Shown: one piece after another, positions 33,284 to 42,127 of the stretch
Layout of the letters: every line of letters starts with the position of its first letter
How positions within the stretch are numbered: the stretch's first letter is position 1
Origin: Pedobacter sp. Leaf176
GTDB taxonomy: Bacteria > Bacteroidota > Bacteroidia > Sphingobacteriales > Sphingobacteriaceae
Assembly: GCF_001424305.1 (NCBI RefSeq)
Contig: NZ_LMPD01000001.1
Span: forward strand, 620,001-684,000
Direction of reading: 5' to 3'
DNA: 64,000 nt
Program-made: the position numbers and the translations under genes
Notes under the pieces: generated by a model
What the model was told of the DNA's origin: nothing
Database searches by the model: none
What the model saw: only the letters and a program-made list of their open reading frames with translations

Positions 33284-33544
33284 TTATTTAAAAATAGCAG
33301 TTGCTTGTTTCACGATAGATGTTGAAGCTTTGGCAGGTTTAACTACTATTTCTGCATTGTTATTTTGATTGGTGTTTACAGTAAGTGTTAATACAATCAT
33401 CATAAAGACAGGCAATAACAAAAGTAAAAATGGCGAAGTGTTGGCTAACTTTTTCATAACAGGTTTATTTATTTTAAGAGCGATGAAGCTTTCAGCAGAA
33501 AGTGATAATTGATTTTTCGAGATGTTTACTGCTGGCGTTTTCAT
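33284..33544 (-). CDS. Small single-pass membrane protein of the ABC operon
   Basis: An 86-residue protein with one membrane helix (SPFLLLLLPVFMMIVLTLTV) flanked by a basic cytoplasmic segment (KTPAVNISKNQLS... KINKPVMKKLAN) and an Asn-, Lys- and Ala-rich tail. ATG 33544 gives this form; eight further codons upstream are open but lack a strong start. It is the first gene of the ABC operon, three bases before the ATPase. Unknown function, possibly an accessory subunit. Confidence 0.65.
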   Translation of the reverse strand: MKTPAVNISKNQLSLSAESFIALKINKPVMKKLANTSPFLLLLLPVFMMIVLTLTVNTNQNNNAEIVVKPAKASTSIVKQATAIFK

Positions 33545-33638
33545 AATTGTTTTGTTTTGATGATTCAAAGAAACACAAGAAAATAACGCTGCTAAAATCT
33601 ATTATACCAAATGTTCAAGATTATAGATAAACGGGTAT

Positions 33639-33666
33639 TTTTGGCGTTTGTCGATAAATTTTGGCG
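33639..33666. repeat. TTTTGGCG direct repeat
   Basis: TTTTGGCG at 33639-33646 recurs at 33659-33666, 20 bases apart, in the same intergenic stretch as the LytTR repeat. Possible second binding element. Confidence 0.4.
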
Positions 33667-33671
33667 ATTGG

Positions 33672-33704
33672 GCCGTTGGTAGAAAAAAAATGCCAGTTGG
33701 TAGA
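33672..33704 (+). promoter_or_regulatory. Predicted LytTR operator
   Basis: GTTGGTAGA at 33675-33683 and 33696-33704 are identical 9-mers exactly 21 bases apart. Aligned on the known LytTR consensus [TA][AC][CA]GTTN[AG][TG]-N12/13-repeat, each half (33672-33680 and 33693-33701) matches 8 of 9 positions with a 12-base spacer. The site lies between the divergent ABC operon (starts 33544) and the LytS-type kinase (starts 33791), next to its own LytTR regulator, so it can control both. Confidence 0.7.
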
Positions 33705-33790
33705 TTGTTTAGTTGATAAGAATATTTCTTTATTTATTTTGGTTGAATCATTTTGGTGGGTCTGATGACCTAAATTCCTATAATTGTAAC

Positions 33791-34822
33791 ATGAAAAAAA
33801 GTAGAGGGCCTTTAATCTTACACATAATTTTTTGGGGTATAATTCTCTTAATAATCGGGTTGGCATTGTTCTTTGAGAAAGAACGCCATACGATGAAAGA
33901 TTATATTTTATCTTTTGGAGTTTTTGGTGTAATTAATGTATCTATATTCTATATAAATTACATTTTTCTGATACCTGAGTTCATTAAGAAGCACAAAAAA
34001 TATTGGCTTTTCGTCTTATCGTTTATTTCATTAATCGTTGCGGCCACTCTGATAAAAACGGTCATTGCTGTTTTAAATCCTGAGGAGTTGTTAAAGTATA
34101 AGATTGACGGGAACGTACGCGAGTTTTCCGTAAATGCGTTTGCGATCAATAGTATTTTTTCAGCTGGTTTTTTCCTGGTCAGTAGTTGTATCATTAGTTT
34201 TATTATTGATTGGTTTTCGAGTCAGAGCATTCGACGTAACCTGGAAAGTGAACGCCGTGAAATGGAACTTCAGTTTTTAAAATCACAGTTAAACCCACAT
34301 TTTCTGTTCAATTCATTAAATAACATTTATTCGCTGGCCTATCAAAAATCAGACAAAACAGCTGATGCAATAATGAAACTTTCGGAAATTATGCGTTACA
34401 TGATTTATGAAAGTAATACGCCTACGGTTGCCCTAAGTAAGGAAGTCGATTATCTGAAAAATTACATCGAATTGCAAAAAATAAGGTTTAAGGATGGCGC
34501 CTTTGTTGAAATCGTTTTGAATGGTGAAATCGACGATCAAAAAATAGTTCCGTTGATGCTCATTTCCTTTGTGGAGAATGCTTTTAAGCATGGTGTTGTG
34601 AATGATCCGGCAGAGCCTGTTAAAATTGAAATTATTGCCAATCAAAAGATTTTGCATTTTAGCGTCATTAATAAAAAGAATAACCAAAATAAAGATGCAC
34701 AGGGTGGTGTCGGTTTAGTCAATGTTGAGCGCCGCCTGCAACTGATTTATCCCGATAGATATAAATTAAATGTTGTAAATTCGGCTACGCATTACACCTG
34801 CGAGCTGATGATTGATATTTGA
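33791..34822 (+). CDS. LytS-type sensor histidine kinase
   Basis: A 343-residue kinase with four N-terminal membrane helices (about 8-28, 40-62, 77-97, 115-140). The phospho-His is in QLNPHFLFNSLNNIYSLA, a His_kinase (PF06580) motif, followed by the GHKL ATPase VPLMLISFVENAFKHGV and GGVGLVNVERRLQLIYP. No extra sensory domain is seen, so the membrane part probably senses directly or via the ABC transporter. It is followed by its LytTR partner after 83 bases. ATG 33791 is chosen; upstream in-frame codons run over the operator region. Confidence 0.92.
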   Translation: MKKSRGPLILHIIFWGIILLIIGLALFFEKERHTMKDYILSFGVFGVINVSIFYINYIFLIPEFIKKHKKYWLFVLSFISLIVAATLIKTVIAVLNPEELLKYKIDGNVREFSVNAFAINSIFSAGFFLVSSCIISFIIDWFSSQSIRRNLESERREMELQFLKSQLNPHFLFNSLNNIYSLAYQKSDKTADAIMKLSEIMRYMIYESNTPTVALSKEVDYLKNYIELQKIRFKDGAFVEIVLNGEIDDQKIVPLMLISFVENAFKHGVVNDPAEPVKIEIIANQKILHFSVINKKNNQNKDAQGGVGLVNVERRLQLIYPDRYKLNVVNSATHYTCELMIDI

Positions 34823-34905
34823 TTATCGCTGAAGATTAAGAACCAAATTGAAAAGCAAAACCAGGAACATCCTGAGTTAATAACCGATACCGAATACTGA
34901 AAAAA

Positions 34906-35655
34906 ATGAACTTAAACTGTATTGTTGTTGATGACGAGCCTTTAGCGCTTGATATTTTGGAAGACTATATATCCAAGGTGCCTTTTTTAACCATGGTTAA
35001 GAGATGCGAAAACCCGATTGAAGCTTTACAAATCGTTCAGGGTGGGGGTGTTGATTTGGTTTTTCTCGATATCCAGATGCCTGAGTTAACCGGTATTCAA
35101 TTCTTAAAAATTGCTGGGAATAAATGTAATTATATTCTGACAACAGCATATCCACAGTACGCTTTAGAGAGTTATGATTTGAATGTTTCTGATTATCTTT
35201 TGAAGCCGATAGCTTTCGATCGTTTTTATAAAGCCGTGGAAAAAGTGCATAACCAGGCGAAACCTGCCGATGCTGCTCCGCCACAAAGTCAACCCTTAGT
35301 TACACCTGCACCTTTTTCAAGTTCGCCAAACCCTGTTCAAGACTTTATCTTTGTTAAAACCGAGCATAAAATTCAGAAAATTTACCTTCATGATATTTTA
35401 TACATAGAAGGATTGAAAGATTACATTTCTATTTTTACAAAAGATGAGCGCATTATCACTCTGCAGAGTATGAAGAAAATGGAGGAAGCATTACCAAAAA
35501 GTCAGTTTATAAGGGTACACAAATCTTATATTGTTGCGGTGGATAAAATTGAAAGCATTGAGCGAAGCCGTATTACCATCAACAAAAAGATTATTCCGGT
35601 TGGCGATACCTATAGAGATGAATTTTTCAAAGTTATTGGAAATAAGAACATCTAG
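34906..35655 (+). CDS. LytTR-family response regulator
   Basis: A 249-residue regulator. Receiver: VVDDEPLALDI, phospho-Asp in DLVFLDIQMPELTG, Lys in DYLLKPIAFDRF. A Pro/Ala-rich linker (about 125-145) leads to the LytTR DNA-binding domain: FVKTEHKIQKIYLHDILYIEGLKDYISIFT ... FIRVHKSYIVAVDKIESIERSRI. It is the partner of the kinase encoded upstream; a LytTR-type direct repeat stands at 33672-33704 in front of both operons. Confidence 0.94.
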   Translation: MNLNCIVVDDEPLALDILEDYISKVPFLTMVKRCENPIEALQIVQGGGVDLVFLDIQMPELTGIQFLKIAGNKCNYILTTAYPQYALESYDLNVSDYLLKPIAFDRFYKAVEKVHNQAKPADAAPPQSQPLVTPAPFSSSPNPVQDFIFVKTEHKIQKIYLHDILYIEGLKDYISIFTKDERIITLQSMKKMEEALPKSQFIRVHKSYIVAVDKIESIERSRITINKKIIPVGDTYRDEFFKVIGNKNI

Positions 35656-35744
35656 AAAAACATGGAAAGCGCCAGGCGTTTAGCGTCGATTAACCAGTTC
35701 AACAATTAACCAACTAACCTTTATACATACGGATTATTAGAAAA

Positions 35745-36503
35745 TTACAAAACCGCAGGTTGCTCGATTGACTGGTTCAAAATTTTCCTGATTTCCGTTT
35801 CAATTTCTAGCGTAATCTCATTTGGTGTTTTAATACCAGGTTCAATGGGTTTTAAAACCGTCCAGCGTAAGGCATTTCCGGCTGTTAAAGGAAACATCCC
35901 GAAACGTACAATCTTCCATGAATTTTCAATTGCAACCGGAACAACCAACGCATTTGGTACAACCTTAAGCAATGTTGCAATTCCACCAAACTGGAAAGTT
36001 TTCAGCTGCCCGTCTTTAGCTCTGGTTCCCTCAGGGAATATAACTGTACTCCAGTTGTTTTCTTTCATCCTTCGCCCTAGTTTAATAATTTCTGAAATTG
36101 CTTGTTTATTGTCTTTACGATCGATGTTTGCACCACCGCCAACGCGCAAATTAATAGAGATTGAAGGAATGCCTTTGGTAAGCTCAATTTTTGAAATAAA
36201 CTTGGCATGGTGTTTACGTAAAAACCAAATCAGCGATGGAATGTCATACATGCTCTGGTGATTGGCAGCAAAAATGATTGGTCTGTTGGTTGGTAAATCG
36301 AATTCATTTTTAAAGGAAATTGAATTCACCAGAAAGATCTGGCAGTAAGTCAGAAAAAAATTCAAAGCATCAACCGAAACCTTATGTGCCTTGTAACCGA
36401 AAAATTTAATGCAAATCCATTGGATCGGATGAAAAATACAAAGACTTAAGGCGAAAAAAAAGTAAAATACCGGGCTTAAAATGTAGCCAAAAAGCTTGCT
36501 CAT
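35745..36503 (-). CDS. 1-acyl-sn-glycerol-3-phosphate acyltransferase (PlsC-like)
   Basis: A 252-residue membrane-bound acyltransferase for phosphatidic acid synthesis. The HX4D motif is NHQSMYD (H82, D87); the FPEGTRAKDG motif lies near residue 155; an N-terminal helix (about 5-25) anchors it. The glycerol phosphate-binding loop is IVPV-type ALVVPVAIENSW. It is close to the REP-type transposase (56 bases away) but has no evident functional link. Confidence 0.93.
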   Translation of the reverse strand: MSKLFGYILSPVFYFFFALSLCIFHPIQWICIKFFGYKAHKVSVDALNFFLTYCQIFLVNSISFKNEFDLPTNRPIIFAANHQSMYDIPSLIWFLRKHHAKFISKIELTKGIPSISINLRVGGGANIDRKDNKQAISEIIKLGRRMKENNWSTVIFPEGTRAKDGQLKTFQFGGIATLLKVVPNALVVPVAIENSWKIVRFGMFPLTAGNALRWTVLKPIEPGIKTPNEITLEIETEIRKILNQSIEQPAVL

Positions 36504-36559
36504 TGAATGGTTTTATGAAGCAAAGATAGGAATATTGTCTATTGCAATAAGAACGAATA

Positions 36560-37021
36560 TTATTCGAGTGGGACAAATATATATTTTTCATCATATTCAA
36601 CTTCAAAGGCTTTTAAAAAGTCCAGGTACTCCTTTTGAAATGATTTCTTTTGATGATGCTTTTCTTGATTTTGAATGTACCTGATTACATTTTTAACATG
36701 GCTTTGTGAGTAAGAAAATGCACCAAAGCCTTCTTGCCATGAAAATCGTTTCTTACTAAAACCGTTATGGTTTACCCATTTAGAACTTTCTGTTTTAATG
36801 TTTTGAACTAATGCGGAAATTGCCTGATTTGGGCGCATTCCAATTAGTATATGAATATGATCGGGCATTGAATTAATTTGTAGCATTTTGTGATTATTGT
36901 GTTGCACAATCCCAGTAATATATTGCAGCAGTCTTTCTTTCCATTCCGAACTAATTAATGCTTCCCGATATTTGACCGCAAAAACAAATTGAATGTGTAA
37001 TTGGGTATATGTATTTGGCAT
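36560..37021 (-). CDS. REP-associated / IS200-type Y1 transposase
   Basis: A 153-residue HUH endonuclease of the Y1_Tnp family. The metal-binding HUH motif is DHIHILI (H55, H57) and the likely nucleophile is Y115 in RYIQNQEKHH; the sequence is otherwise typical (YTQLHIQFVFAVKYRE start, RFSWQEGFGAFSYS). Members of this class are often domesticated and associated with REP palindromes rather than classical IS ends. Here a cluster of four to five short palindromes lies just upstream (37059-37261). The neighbours are unrelated, and no second gene (tnpB) is present. Confidence 0.9.
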   Translation of the reverse strand: MPNTYTQLHIQFVFAVKYREALISSEWKERLLQYITGIVQHNNHKMLQINSMPDHIHILIGMRPNQAISALVQNIKTESSKWVNHNGFSKKRFSWQEGFGAFSYSQSHVKNVIRYIQNQEKHHQKKSFQKEYLDFLKAFEVEYDEKYIFVPLE

Positions 37022-37058
37022 ATTTCAATTTTAAACAATATACCTAATTTTTACCAAT

Positions 37059-37261
37059 CGTTCCAAATGGAACGAAACATATTATCCTATCTGATCTATC
37101 AAGCAATTGCTCCGATGGAGCAAAAAGCAAGGCACATAATAATATTTGTAAATATTAAAGACGATGTTCTTCTACAAGCTAATAAACGCAAAGTATTTGT
37201 CCCTTCGGGACAATTGCCATTTGGAAAAATGGGTGCAATTTTTTATGTTCCACCAGGAACA
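37059..37261. repeat. Cluster of short palindromes upstream of the transposase
   Basis: Four hairpins with tiny loops: CGTTCC-AAAT-GGAACG (37059-37074), TTGCTCC-GAT-GGAGCAA (37107-37123), TTGTCCC-TTC-GGGACAA (37197-37213), TGTTCC-ACCA-GGAACA (37246-37261). Between the last two, ATTGC-CATTT-GGAA-AAATG-GGT-GCAAT (37212-37240) folds as a fifth imperfect hairpin. The motifs resemble one another (NTTCC / GGAAN or CTCC / GGAG variants), consistent with a REP/IRU-like set for the adjacent transposase. An accompanying open frame (37001-37282) encodes nothing recognisable. Confidence 0.8.
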
Positions 37262-37276
37262 TCTGATGGGATAAAT

Positions 37277-37831
37277 TTATAATTCACCATTTAACAACAT
37301 TAGTTTGGCTTTTAAAATTGCAGCAACGCTCATCGAATCTGTAATTTTACCATTCAGCACCATTTGATATGCCTCCTCGAGTGGTAGCTTTCTAACAATA
37401 AGTTCTTCTGTTTCTTCAGGCATGGCAATACCTTGAATTAGTTCTGTGGCGATATAAATGATACTCAACTCATCGCTCACGGAATTTGATAAATGCATTC
37501 GCTGAATCTCTTTCCAGTTTTTGGCACTCATACCGGTTTCTTCAAGCAACTCCCGCCTGGCACTTTCGATCGGCTCTTCACCCAGCGGACCGCCACCTTC
37601 AGGAATTTCCCAGCTATAAGCCTTTAAGGGAAAACGATATTGGCCAACCAACCAGGTATTGTAATCTTCATCCAAAGGCAAAATGCCAATAGCGTAATTT
37701 TTGAAGTGTACCTCACCATAAATTCCTTTTCCACCAGATGGATTTATAACCTGGTGTTCGGTAAGCCGAATCCAGTTGTTATCGTATTTGATTTCGCTTT
37801 CAAGGGTTTTCCAGGGATTGATTTCTTCCAT
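37277..37831 (-). CDS. NUDIX hydrolase
   Basis: A 184-residue NUDIX enzyme. The NUDIX box is GPLGEEPIESARRELLEETG (G-x5-E-x7-REL-x-EE-xG); the N-terminal region WIRLTEHQVINPSGGKGIYGEVHFKNYAIGILPL and the hydrophobic flanks match the ADP-ribose pyrophosphatase subgroup. Likely role: hydrolysis of nucleotide-sugar or ADP-ribose metabolites. ATG 37831 is used (a GTG three bases upstream is possible). It lies downstream of the TonB receptor gene (37893..40385) but behind that gene's terminator, so it should have its own transcript. Confidence 0.9.
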   Translation of the reverse strand: MEEINPWKTLESEIKYDNNWIRLTEHQVINPSGGKGIYGEVHFKNYAIGILPLDEDYNTWLVGQYRFPLKAYSWEIPEGGGPLGEEPIESARRELLEETGMSAKNWKEIQRMHLSNSVSDELSIIYIATELIQGIAMPEETEELIVRKLPLEEAYQMVLNGKITDSMSVAAILKAKLMLLNGEL

Positions 37832-37851
37832 CACGCAATATAAATGAATTA

Positions 37852-37885
37852 TAAAAAAAAGCGCTTAAATTTCTTCAAGCGCTTT
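37852..37885 (-). terminator. Terminator of the TonB receptor gene
   Basis: AAAGCGCTT / AAGCGCTTT around a ten-base loop; on the minus strand a run of T follows the stem. The receptor gene ends eight bases away at 37893. Confidence 0.82.
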
Positions 37886-37892
37886 ATGTTAA

Positions 37893-40385
37893 TTAGAAAG
37901 AACCTTCATCTGGTCTGTTTTCCTGTTGGTCGTCTTTTTTAGGTTTCTTCGTGTTGTTAAATAATGTTTTTCCGAAACGGTAAGAGAAAGTTAAGTTTCC
38001 CATCGTGCCTTGCATCTGGCGTTGAAAATCGACAATTGTTGAGGCATCTTCTGTTGTCATGCTCCATCTGCGGGTGTTAAATACATCTCTGACATTGAAG
38101 CTAAGTGATGCTTTTTTATTTGGGAAATCATATTTAGCACCCCCATCGATACCATACATTGCATTGCGTTTTCCTTGTGCCATTACCTCTGGTGCACGGT
38201 AATCGCCACGTACCTGTACCGATACATTTTTTGCAACAGTTAAATTTCCAGTTATGTTGGCGTTCCAGCTAAATCCACTTGTTGTTGCAATATTGAAACG
38301 CTGATCCCCAAAAAACTTACTTTGATATAAGTTTACGTTTGTTGTAAAATTTAACGCTTTTACCAAATCGAAACGACCGATCAATTCTAAACCGCTGTTA
38401 ATTTGACGGGATAAGTTTTGAGGCGTAGATGTGATGATTCCGTTGATATCAGGTGTACTTCTTACCCTTTGAATAACATCATTGGTTTGGCGGTAATATA
38501 AACTGGACGTTAAAGTTACTTTTTTGAAGTATTTGCTGTAACCCAATTCGAATGAATGTACATCTTCCGGCAATAAATTGGGGTTACCTCCCCTGTAGTT
38601 TAACGGGTCGGAGACGTCTAAAAACGGGTTTGTATCCCATGGTCTTGGACGATTAACGCGACGGGTATAACTCAGTTGAATTGTATTATCCCCCTTCAGC
38701 TTCTGGGTTAAAAAGACACTTGGATACAACCTTTTATAATGAATATTTCCAGCACTGGCGGTTAATATGTTATTTGTGTAACCTTCTAAATGGGTATCAA
38801 GACGGGCATCTTCAGCTCTTAAACCTAATTGGTACCCGAAATCTTTAATTTGATTTTGATAATTTAAATAAAGAGCATGAACCTGATCTTTACTATCGAA
38901 ATTATTAATTAACTTATTATTCTCAATGTAAATATTGGAAGCTGTTAAAATTGAATCGGCATACTGACCATTATCGCCTAAGCGGATTTGACTGCGATAA
39001 CCAGCTTCAATCTTTCCTGCTTTGCCAACAGGTAAGGTATAATCCGCCTGAATGTTGTAATTTGTGTTATCACCCGTGTTGAATGTACGCTGCAAACTGC
39101 GGTTTAAATTTATAGCAGCACCGTTTAAGTTCGTTACGTTCGTATTGTAAGTCTGGTCATTATCGTTTGTGCCATAAGAATAACCAAAGTTAAAGGTCAA
39201 CTCCTCTTTAGGTTTTTTAAATTTCTGGCTATAATCTAAGTTTAAATCGTAGCTGTTTCCACTTCCGCTAGTAATGTTATTTCTATTGCTAAGTAACACC
39301 GGATTTAAAGATGTGCCGAGTTGACTAATGCTTATCGCCTCGTTACGGTCGTTCTCCCTCGAGTTAAAACCACCTGATAGACTTACCACACTTTTTGGAG
39401 CAACATAATAATCAATACCCGCTTTTGCATTATGGCCTTTATCTAAAGAACTTGAAGATGTATTCTGATTTGCGAAGGCTGTAGAACTTACAGGGTTTTT
39501 ATACGTAATGTCCTGAAAACCGCCGCCAATACGATTCCCATAACGGTAGCTGTAGTTCCCATAAACATTCAATTTACTGTTTTGAAAACTTAGATTTGTA
39601 TTTGCGTTATAGTTATCGCGGTTACCAGCCGTTAATGCTGCCGAACCATTAAAACCTAATTTTGTGTTTTTCTTCAATACAATGTTGATTATACCCGACT
39701 GACCTTCAGCATCGTATTTAGCCGATGGGTTTGTAATAACCTCCACACTCTCAATAGAACTTGCAGGAATGGACTGTAAAATTTGGGCAACATTACCACC
39801 TGCAATTAATGAGGGCTTACCATCAATCAAAACCTTTACACCCGTAGAACCACGTAAACTTACGTTTCCATCCATATCGGTTGAAACTGAAGGAACATTT
39901 TGTAATAAGTCGCCCGCTGAACCACCTTCACTTACTAAACTTTGATCAACTGAAAAAATTTTCTTATCGATACCCATCTGGATAGCCGATTTTTGCGCAG
40001 TTACCGTTACATCTTTTAATATGTTGCCCGCAGCAGGATTCATTTTAATTTCGCCAAAATTTAACGTGCCTGTAGCGGCAGTTATGGTTACGTTATCTCT
40101 TACCATGGTTTGGTAACCAACAAAGCTAATTTTGAATGTAAATGTTCCAACTGGCAAATCGGCCATGGTAAAAGCACCATTCATATCTGTTTGTGCTACT
40201 TTAGCATTCGCTTTGGTTTCCTTATTGATTAGAACTGCTGTAGCAAAAGGGATGGTCTCCTGAGTTTTGGCATCTTTTAGTACACCGGAAATTTTTGCTT
40301 TGCTACCAGTTTGAGCGAATAGACTAAAGGAAAGTAGTAAAAAGAATGTAGTGATTAGTATCGTTTTTGATTGTAATAGTCTCAT
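37893..40385 (-). CDS. TonB-dependent outer membrane receptor (OMP beta-barrel type)
   Basis: An 830-residue outer membrane protein: signal peptide (residues 1-24), a CarboxypepD_reg domain (ISGVLKDAKTQETIPFATAVLINKE ...), a plug domain (residues about 130-240: LLQNVPSVSTDMDGNVSLRGSTGVKVLIDGKPS, KYDAEGQSGIINIVLKKN) and a long barrel ending in YRFGKTLF. It lacks a SusD partner and has no STN domain, so it is one of the general TonB receptors, perhaps for a siderophore, peptide or other oligomer. A terminator follows. Ligand unknown. Confidence 0.93.
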   Translation of the reverse strand: MRLLQSKTILITTFFLLLSFSLFAQTGSKAKISGVLKDAKTQETIPFATAVLINKETKANAKVAQTDMNGAFTMADLPVGTFTFKISFVGYQTMVRDNVTITAATGTLNFGEIKMNPAAGNILKDVTVTAQKSAIQMGIDKKIFSVDQSLVSEGGSAGDLLQNVPSVSTDMDGNVSLRGSTGVKVLIDGKPSLIAGGNVAQILQSIPASSIESVEVITNPSAKYDAEGQSGIINIVLKKNTKLGFNGSAALTAGNRDNYNANTNLSFQNSKLNVYGNYSYRYGNRIGGGFQDITYKNPVSSTAFANQNTSSSSLDKGHNAKAGIDYYVAPKSVVSLSGGFNSRENDRNEAISISQLGTSLNPVLLSNRNNITSGSGNSYDLNLDYSQKFKKPKEELTFNFGYSYGTNDNDQTYNTNVTNLNGAAINLNRSLQRTFNTGDNTNYNIQADYTLPVGKAGKIEAGYRSQIRLGDNGQYADSILTASNIYIENNKLINNFDSKDQVHALYLNYQNQIKDFGYQLGLRAEDARLDTHLEGYTNNILTASAGNIHYKRLYPSVFLTQKLKGDNTIQLSYTRRVNRPRPWDTNPFLDVSDPLNYRGGNPNLLPEDVHSFELGYSKYFKKVTLTSSLYYRQTNDVIQRVRSTPDINGIITSTPQNLSRQINSGLELIGRFDLVKALNFTTNVNLYQSKFFGDQRFNIATTSGFSWNANITGNLTVAKNVSVQVRGDYRAPEVMAQGKRNAMYGIDGGAKYDFPNKKASLSFNVRDVFNTRRWSMTTEDASTIVDFQRQMQGTMGNLTFSYRFGKTLFNNTKKPKKDDQQENRPDEGSF

Positions 40386-40585
40386 TAAATTTTAAAAGTT
40401 TTATTAGTTTTTGTAAAGAGTGACAAAGAAACGGCAAGGAAGTTTAAAATAAGTGCAGTAACTATTTTATTACAGCCATTGCACCGTAATATTTTTGTTG
40501 GTTTTTATTGGCTTGTTTGCATCATAAAGCCCAGAAAATTGCTTTCATCACGTAATTAAAAAACTAAACCAAAATCATAAATTGT

Positions 40586-40593
40586 TACTTTTG
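40586..40593 (+). promoter_or_regulatory. -7 promoter element of the 2-hydroxyacid dehydrogenase
   Basis: TACTTTTG (TAnnTTTG) ends seven bases before the ATG at 40601; no clear -33 element at the expected distance. Confidence 0.4.
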
Positions 40594-40600
40594 TTTTATA

Positions 40601-41524
40601 ATGAGTAAAAAAATATTAATAGTTGATGATTTGCATCCCGCATTTAAAGAAGCGGCCATTAAATTGGGTTATGAGGTAGATGACGAGCCAAAAATTACTC
40701 GCCGGGAAACGCTGGATAAAATTGCTGTTTATGAAGGCATTGCTGTTAGAACAAAATTCCGGATTGATGCTGAAGTTTTTGCTGCTGCACCGAATTTGAA
40801 GTTCGTTGCCCGTGCAGGTGCAGGTTTGGATAACATTGACGATAAAATTGCTTTTGAGCGTAATATTCAACTCATAAATGCACCCGAAGGAAACCGGGAT
40901 GCGGTCGGAGAACATGCCATAGGTCTACTTTTAGCCTTGATGAATAATTTCCGCAAGGCTGACATGGAAATCAGGAGCGGAATTTGGAATAGGGAAGGGA
41001 ACCGTGGTTTCGAACTGAAAGGAAAAAAGGTTGGTATCATTGGGTATGGCTTCATGGGTCAGAGTTTTGCCAGAAAGCTTGCGGGTTTTGAGGTTGATGT
41101 TATGGCTTATGATAAATATAAAACCGGTTTTAGTGATGCCTTCGCCCGTGAGGTGAGTATGGAAGAAATTGTAAAGCATAGTGATGTGCTAAGTTTACAT
41201 ATTCCACTAACTTCCGAAACCAGGCAAATGATTAATGACGAATATTTTTTCCATTTTAAAAAACCGATTTTCTTTATAAACACAGCTAGAGGTGAAATAG
41301 TTAACACGTTGGCAGTACTTAATAATCTTGAATCGGGTAAAATTCTGGGCGCTGGTTTAGACGTTCTGGAGGCCGAAAAATTTCCTTCATTGGGCGAAAA
41401 AAGCTGGTATGAAGCATTAAAAGCAAATGAAAAAGTAATTTTAACACCGCATGTTGGTGGTTGGACATTCGACTCTTACCGCAAAATTTCAGAGGTTTTA
41501 GCTGAAAAATTGAAGGCCTTATAG
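40601..41524 (+). CDS. D-2-hydroxyacid dehydrogenase (phosphoglycerate dehydrogenase-like)
   Basis: A 307-residue NAD-dependent enzyme. The substrate-binding region is FVARAGAGLDNID, the Rossmann motif GIIGYGFMGQSFARKL, the catalytic Arg in INTARGEIVN, Glu in GLDVLEAEKFP and His in LTPHVGGWT. Length fits the short PGDH type without ACT domains. Substrate is likely 3-phosphoglycerate or a related 2-hydroxyacid, unproven. The stop is only three bases from the convergent GNAT gene. Confidence 0.9.
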   Translation: MSKKILIVDDLHPAFKEAAIKLGYEVDDEPKITRRETLDKIAVYEGIAVRTKFRIDAEVFAAAPNLKFVARAGAGLDNIDDKIAFERNIQLINAPEGNRDAVGEHAIGLLLALMNNFRKADMEIRSGIWNREGNRGFELKGKKVGIIGYGFMGQSFARKLAGFEVDVMAYDKYKTGFSDAFAREVSMEEIVKHSDVLSLHIPLTSETRQMINDEYFFHFKKPIFFINTARGEIVNTLAVLNNLESGKILGAGLDVLEAEKFPSLGEKSWYEALKANEKVILTPHVGGWTFDSYRKISEVLAEKLKAL

Positions 41525-41527
41525 AAT

Positions 41528-41986
41528 TTATTTCTTCCAGGTAATTTTCACCGCCGACATTTTTTCATTTTCCAGTCTGATTTCAGGACAAAGCAAGAAA
41601 CCATTTTTCAAATAAAAGTTTAGTGGCGATTTATAGATTTCGCCATTTAACTTTACGGCTTCCTTATCGATAACCCAGGCAGTTAAAACAGTTTCATCTT
41701 CCTTTAGCGAATTTAATAGCGCTGTTCCTTTGCCCTGGCCGTGAATTTTTTTATCGATAATTATGGCGAACCATTTTTCATTGTCTCTAATAAATTTGCA
41801 GGCCCAGGCCAGTATTTCACCGTTTTCACCTTCTAGTAAATAGTGGACAGGATCTGATAAACCAGCTAAATAATTATCAAATCCATTCGAATCAATAAAG
41901 TTTAATGATTCTGGATATTCATTATTCCAGATTCCAGAGATTTGGGTTTTTTCTGAGTTAGTTAGGGAAGTTTTAGTGAGAAGCAT
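41528..41986 (-). CDS. GNAT-family acetyltransferase
   Basis: A 152-residue protein with a GNAT core. The acetyl-CoA loop is KKIHGQGKGTALLNSLK, following the strand KWFAIIIDKK, and the C-terminal NFYLKNGFLLCPEIRL has the usual aromatic-NGF pattern of the family. Substrate unknown. It is convergent with the dehydrogenase gene (three-base gap) and no terminator lies between, so the two transcripts probably overlap. Confidence 0.83.
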   Translation of the reverse strand: MLLTKTSLTNSEKTQISGIWNNEYPESLNFIDSNGFDNYLAGLSDPVHYLLEGENGEILAWACKFIRDNEKWFAIIIDKKIHGQGKGTALLNSLKEDETVLTAWVIDKEAVKLNGEIYKSPLNFYLKNGFLLCPEIRLENEKMSAVKITWKK

Positions 41987-42127
41987 TGGCGGAGCTGTTG
42001 TAAAATCCTTGGCGAATATAATCTTTTACCCTCTAACCCTTAAATCTCTTCTTAAACCTTTCCCAGAAACACATTCAAATCAATCTTAATTTCTTAAATT
42101 GGCAATACAATTTCTAAAAATTACATC

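Noticed and set aside
37001..37282. Open reading frame of 93 codons over the palindrome cluster
   Set aside because: The frame runs through hairpins that explain its sequence, lacks any family motif and overlaps the transposase start on the other strand.
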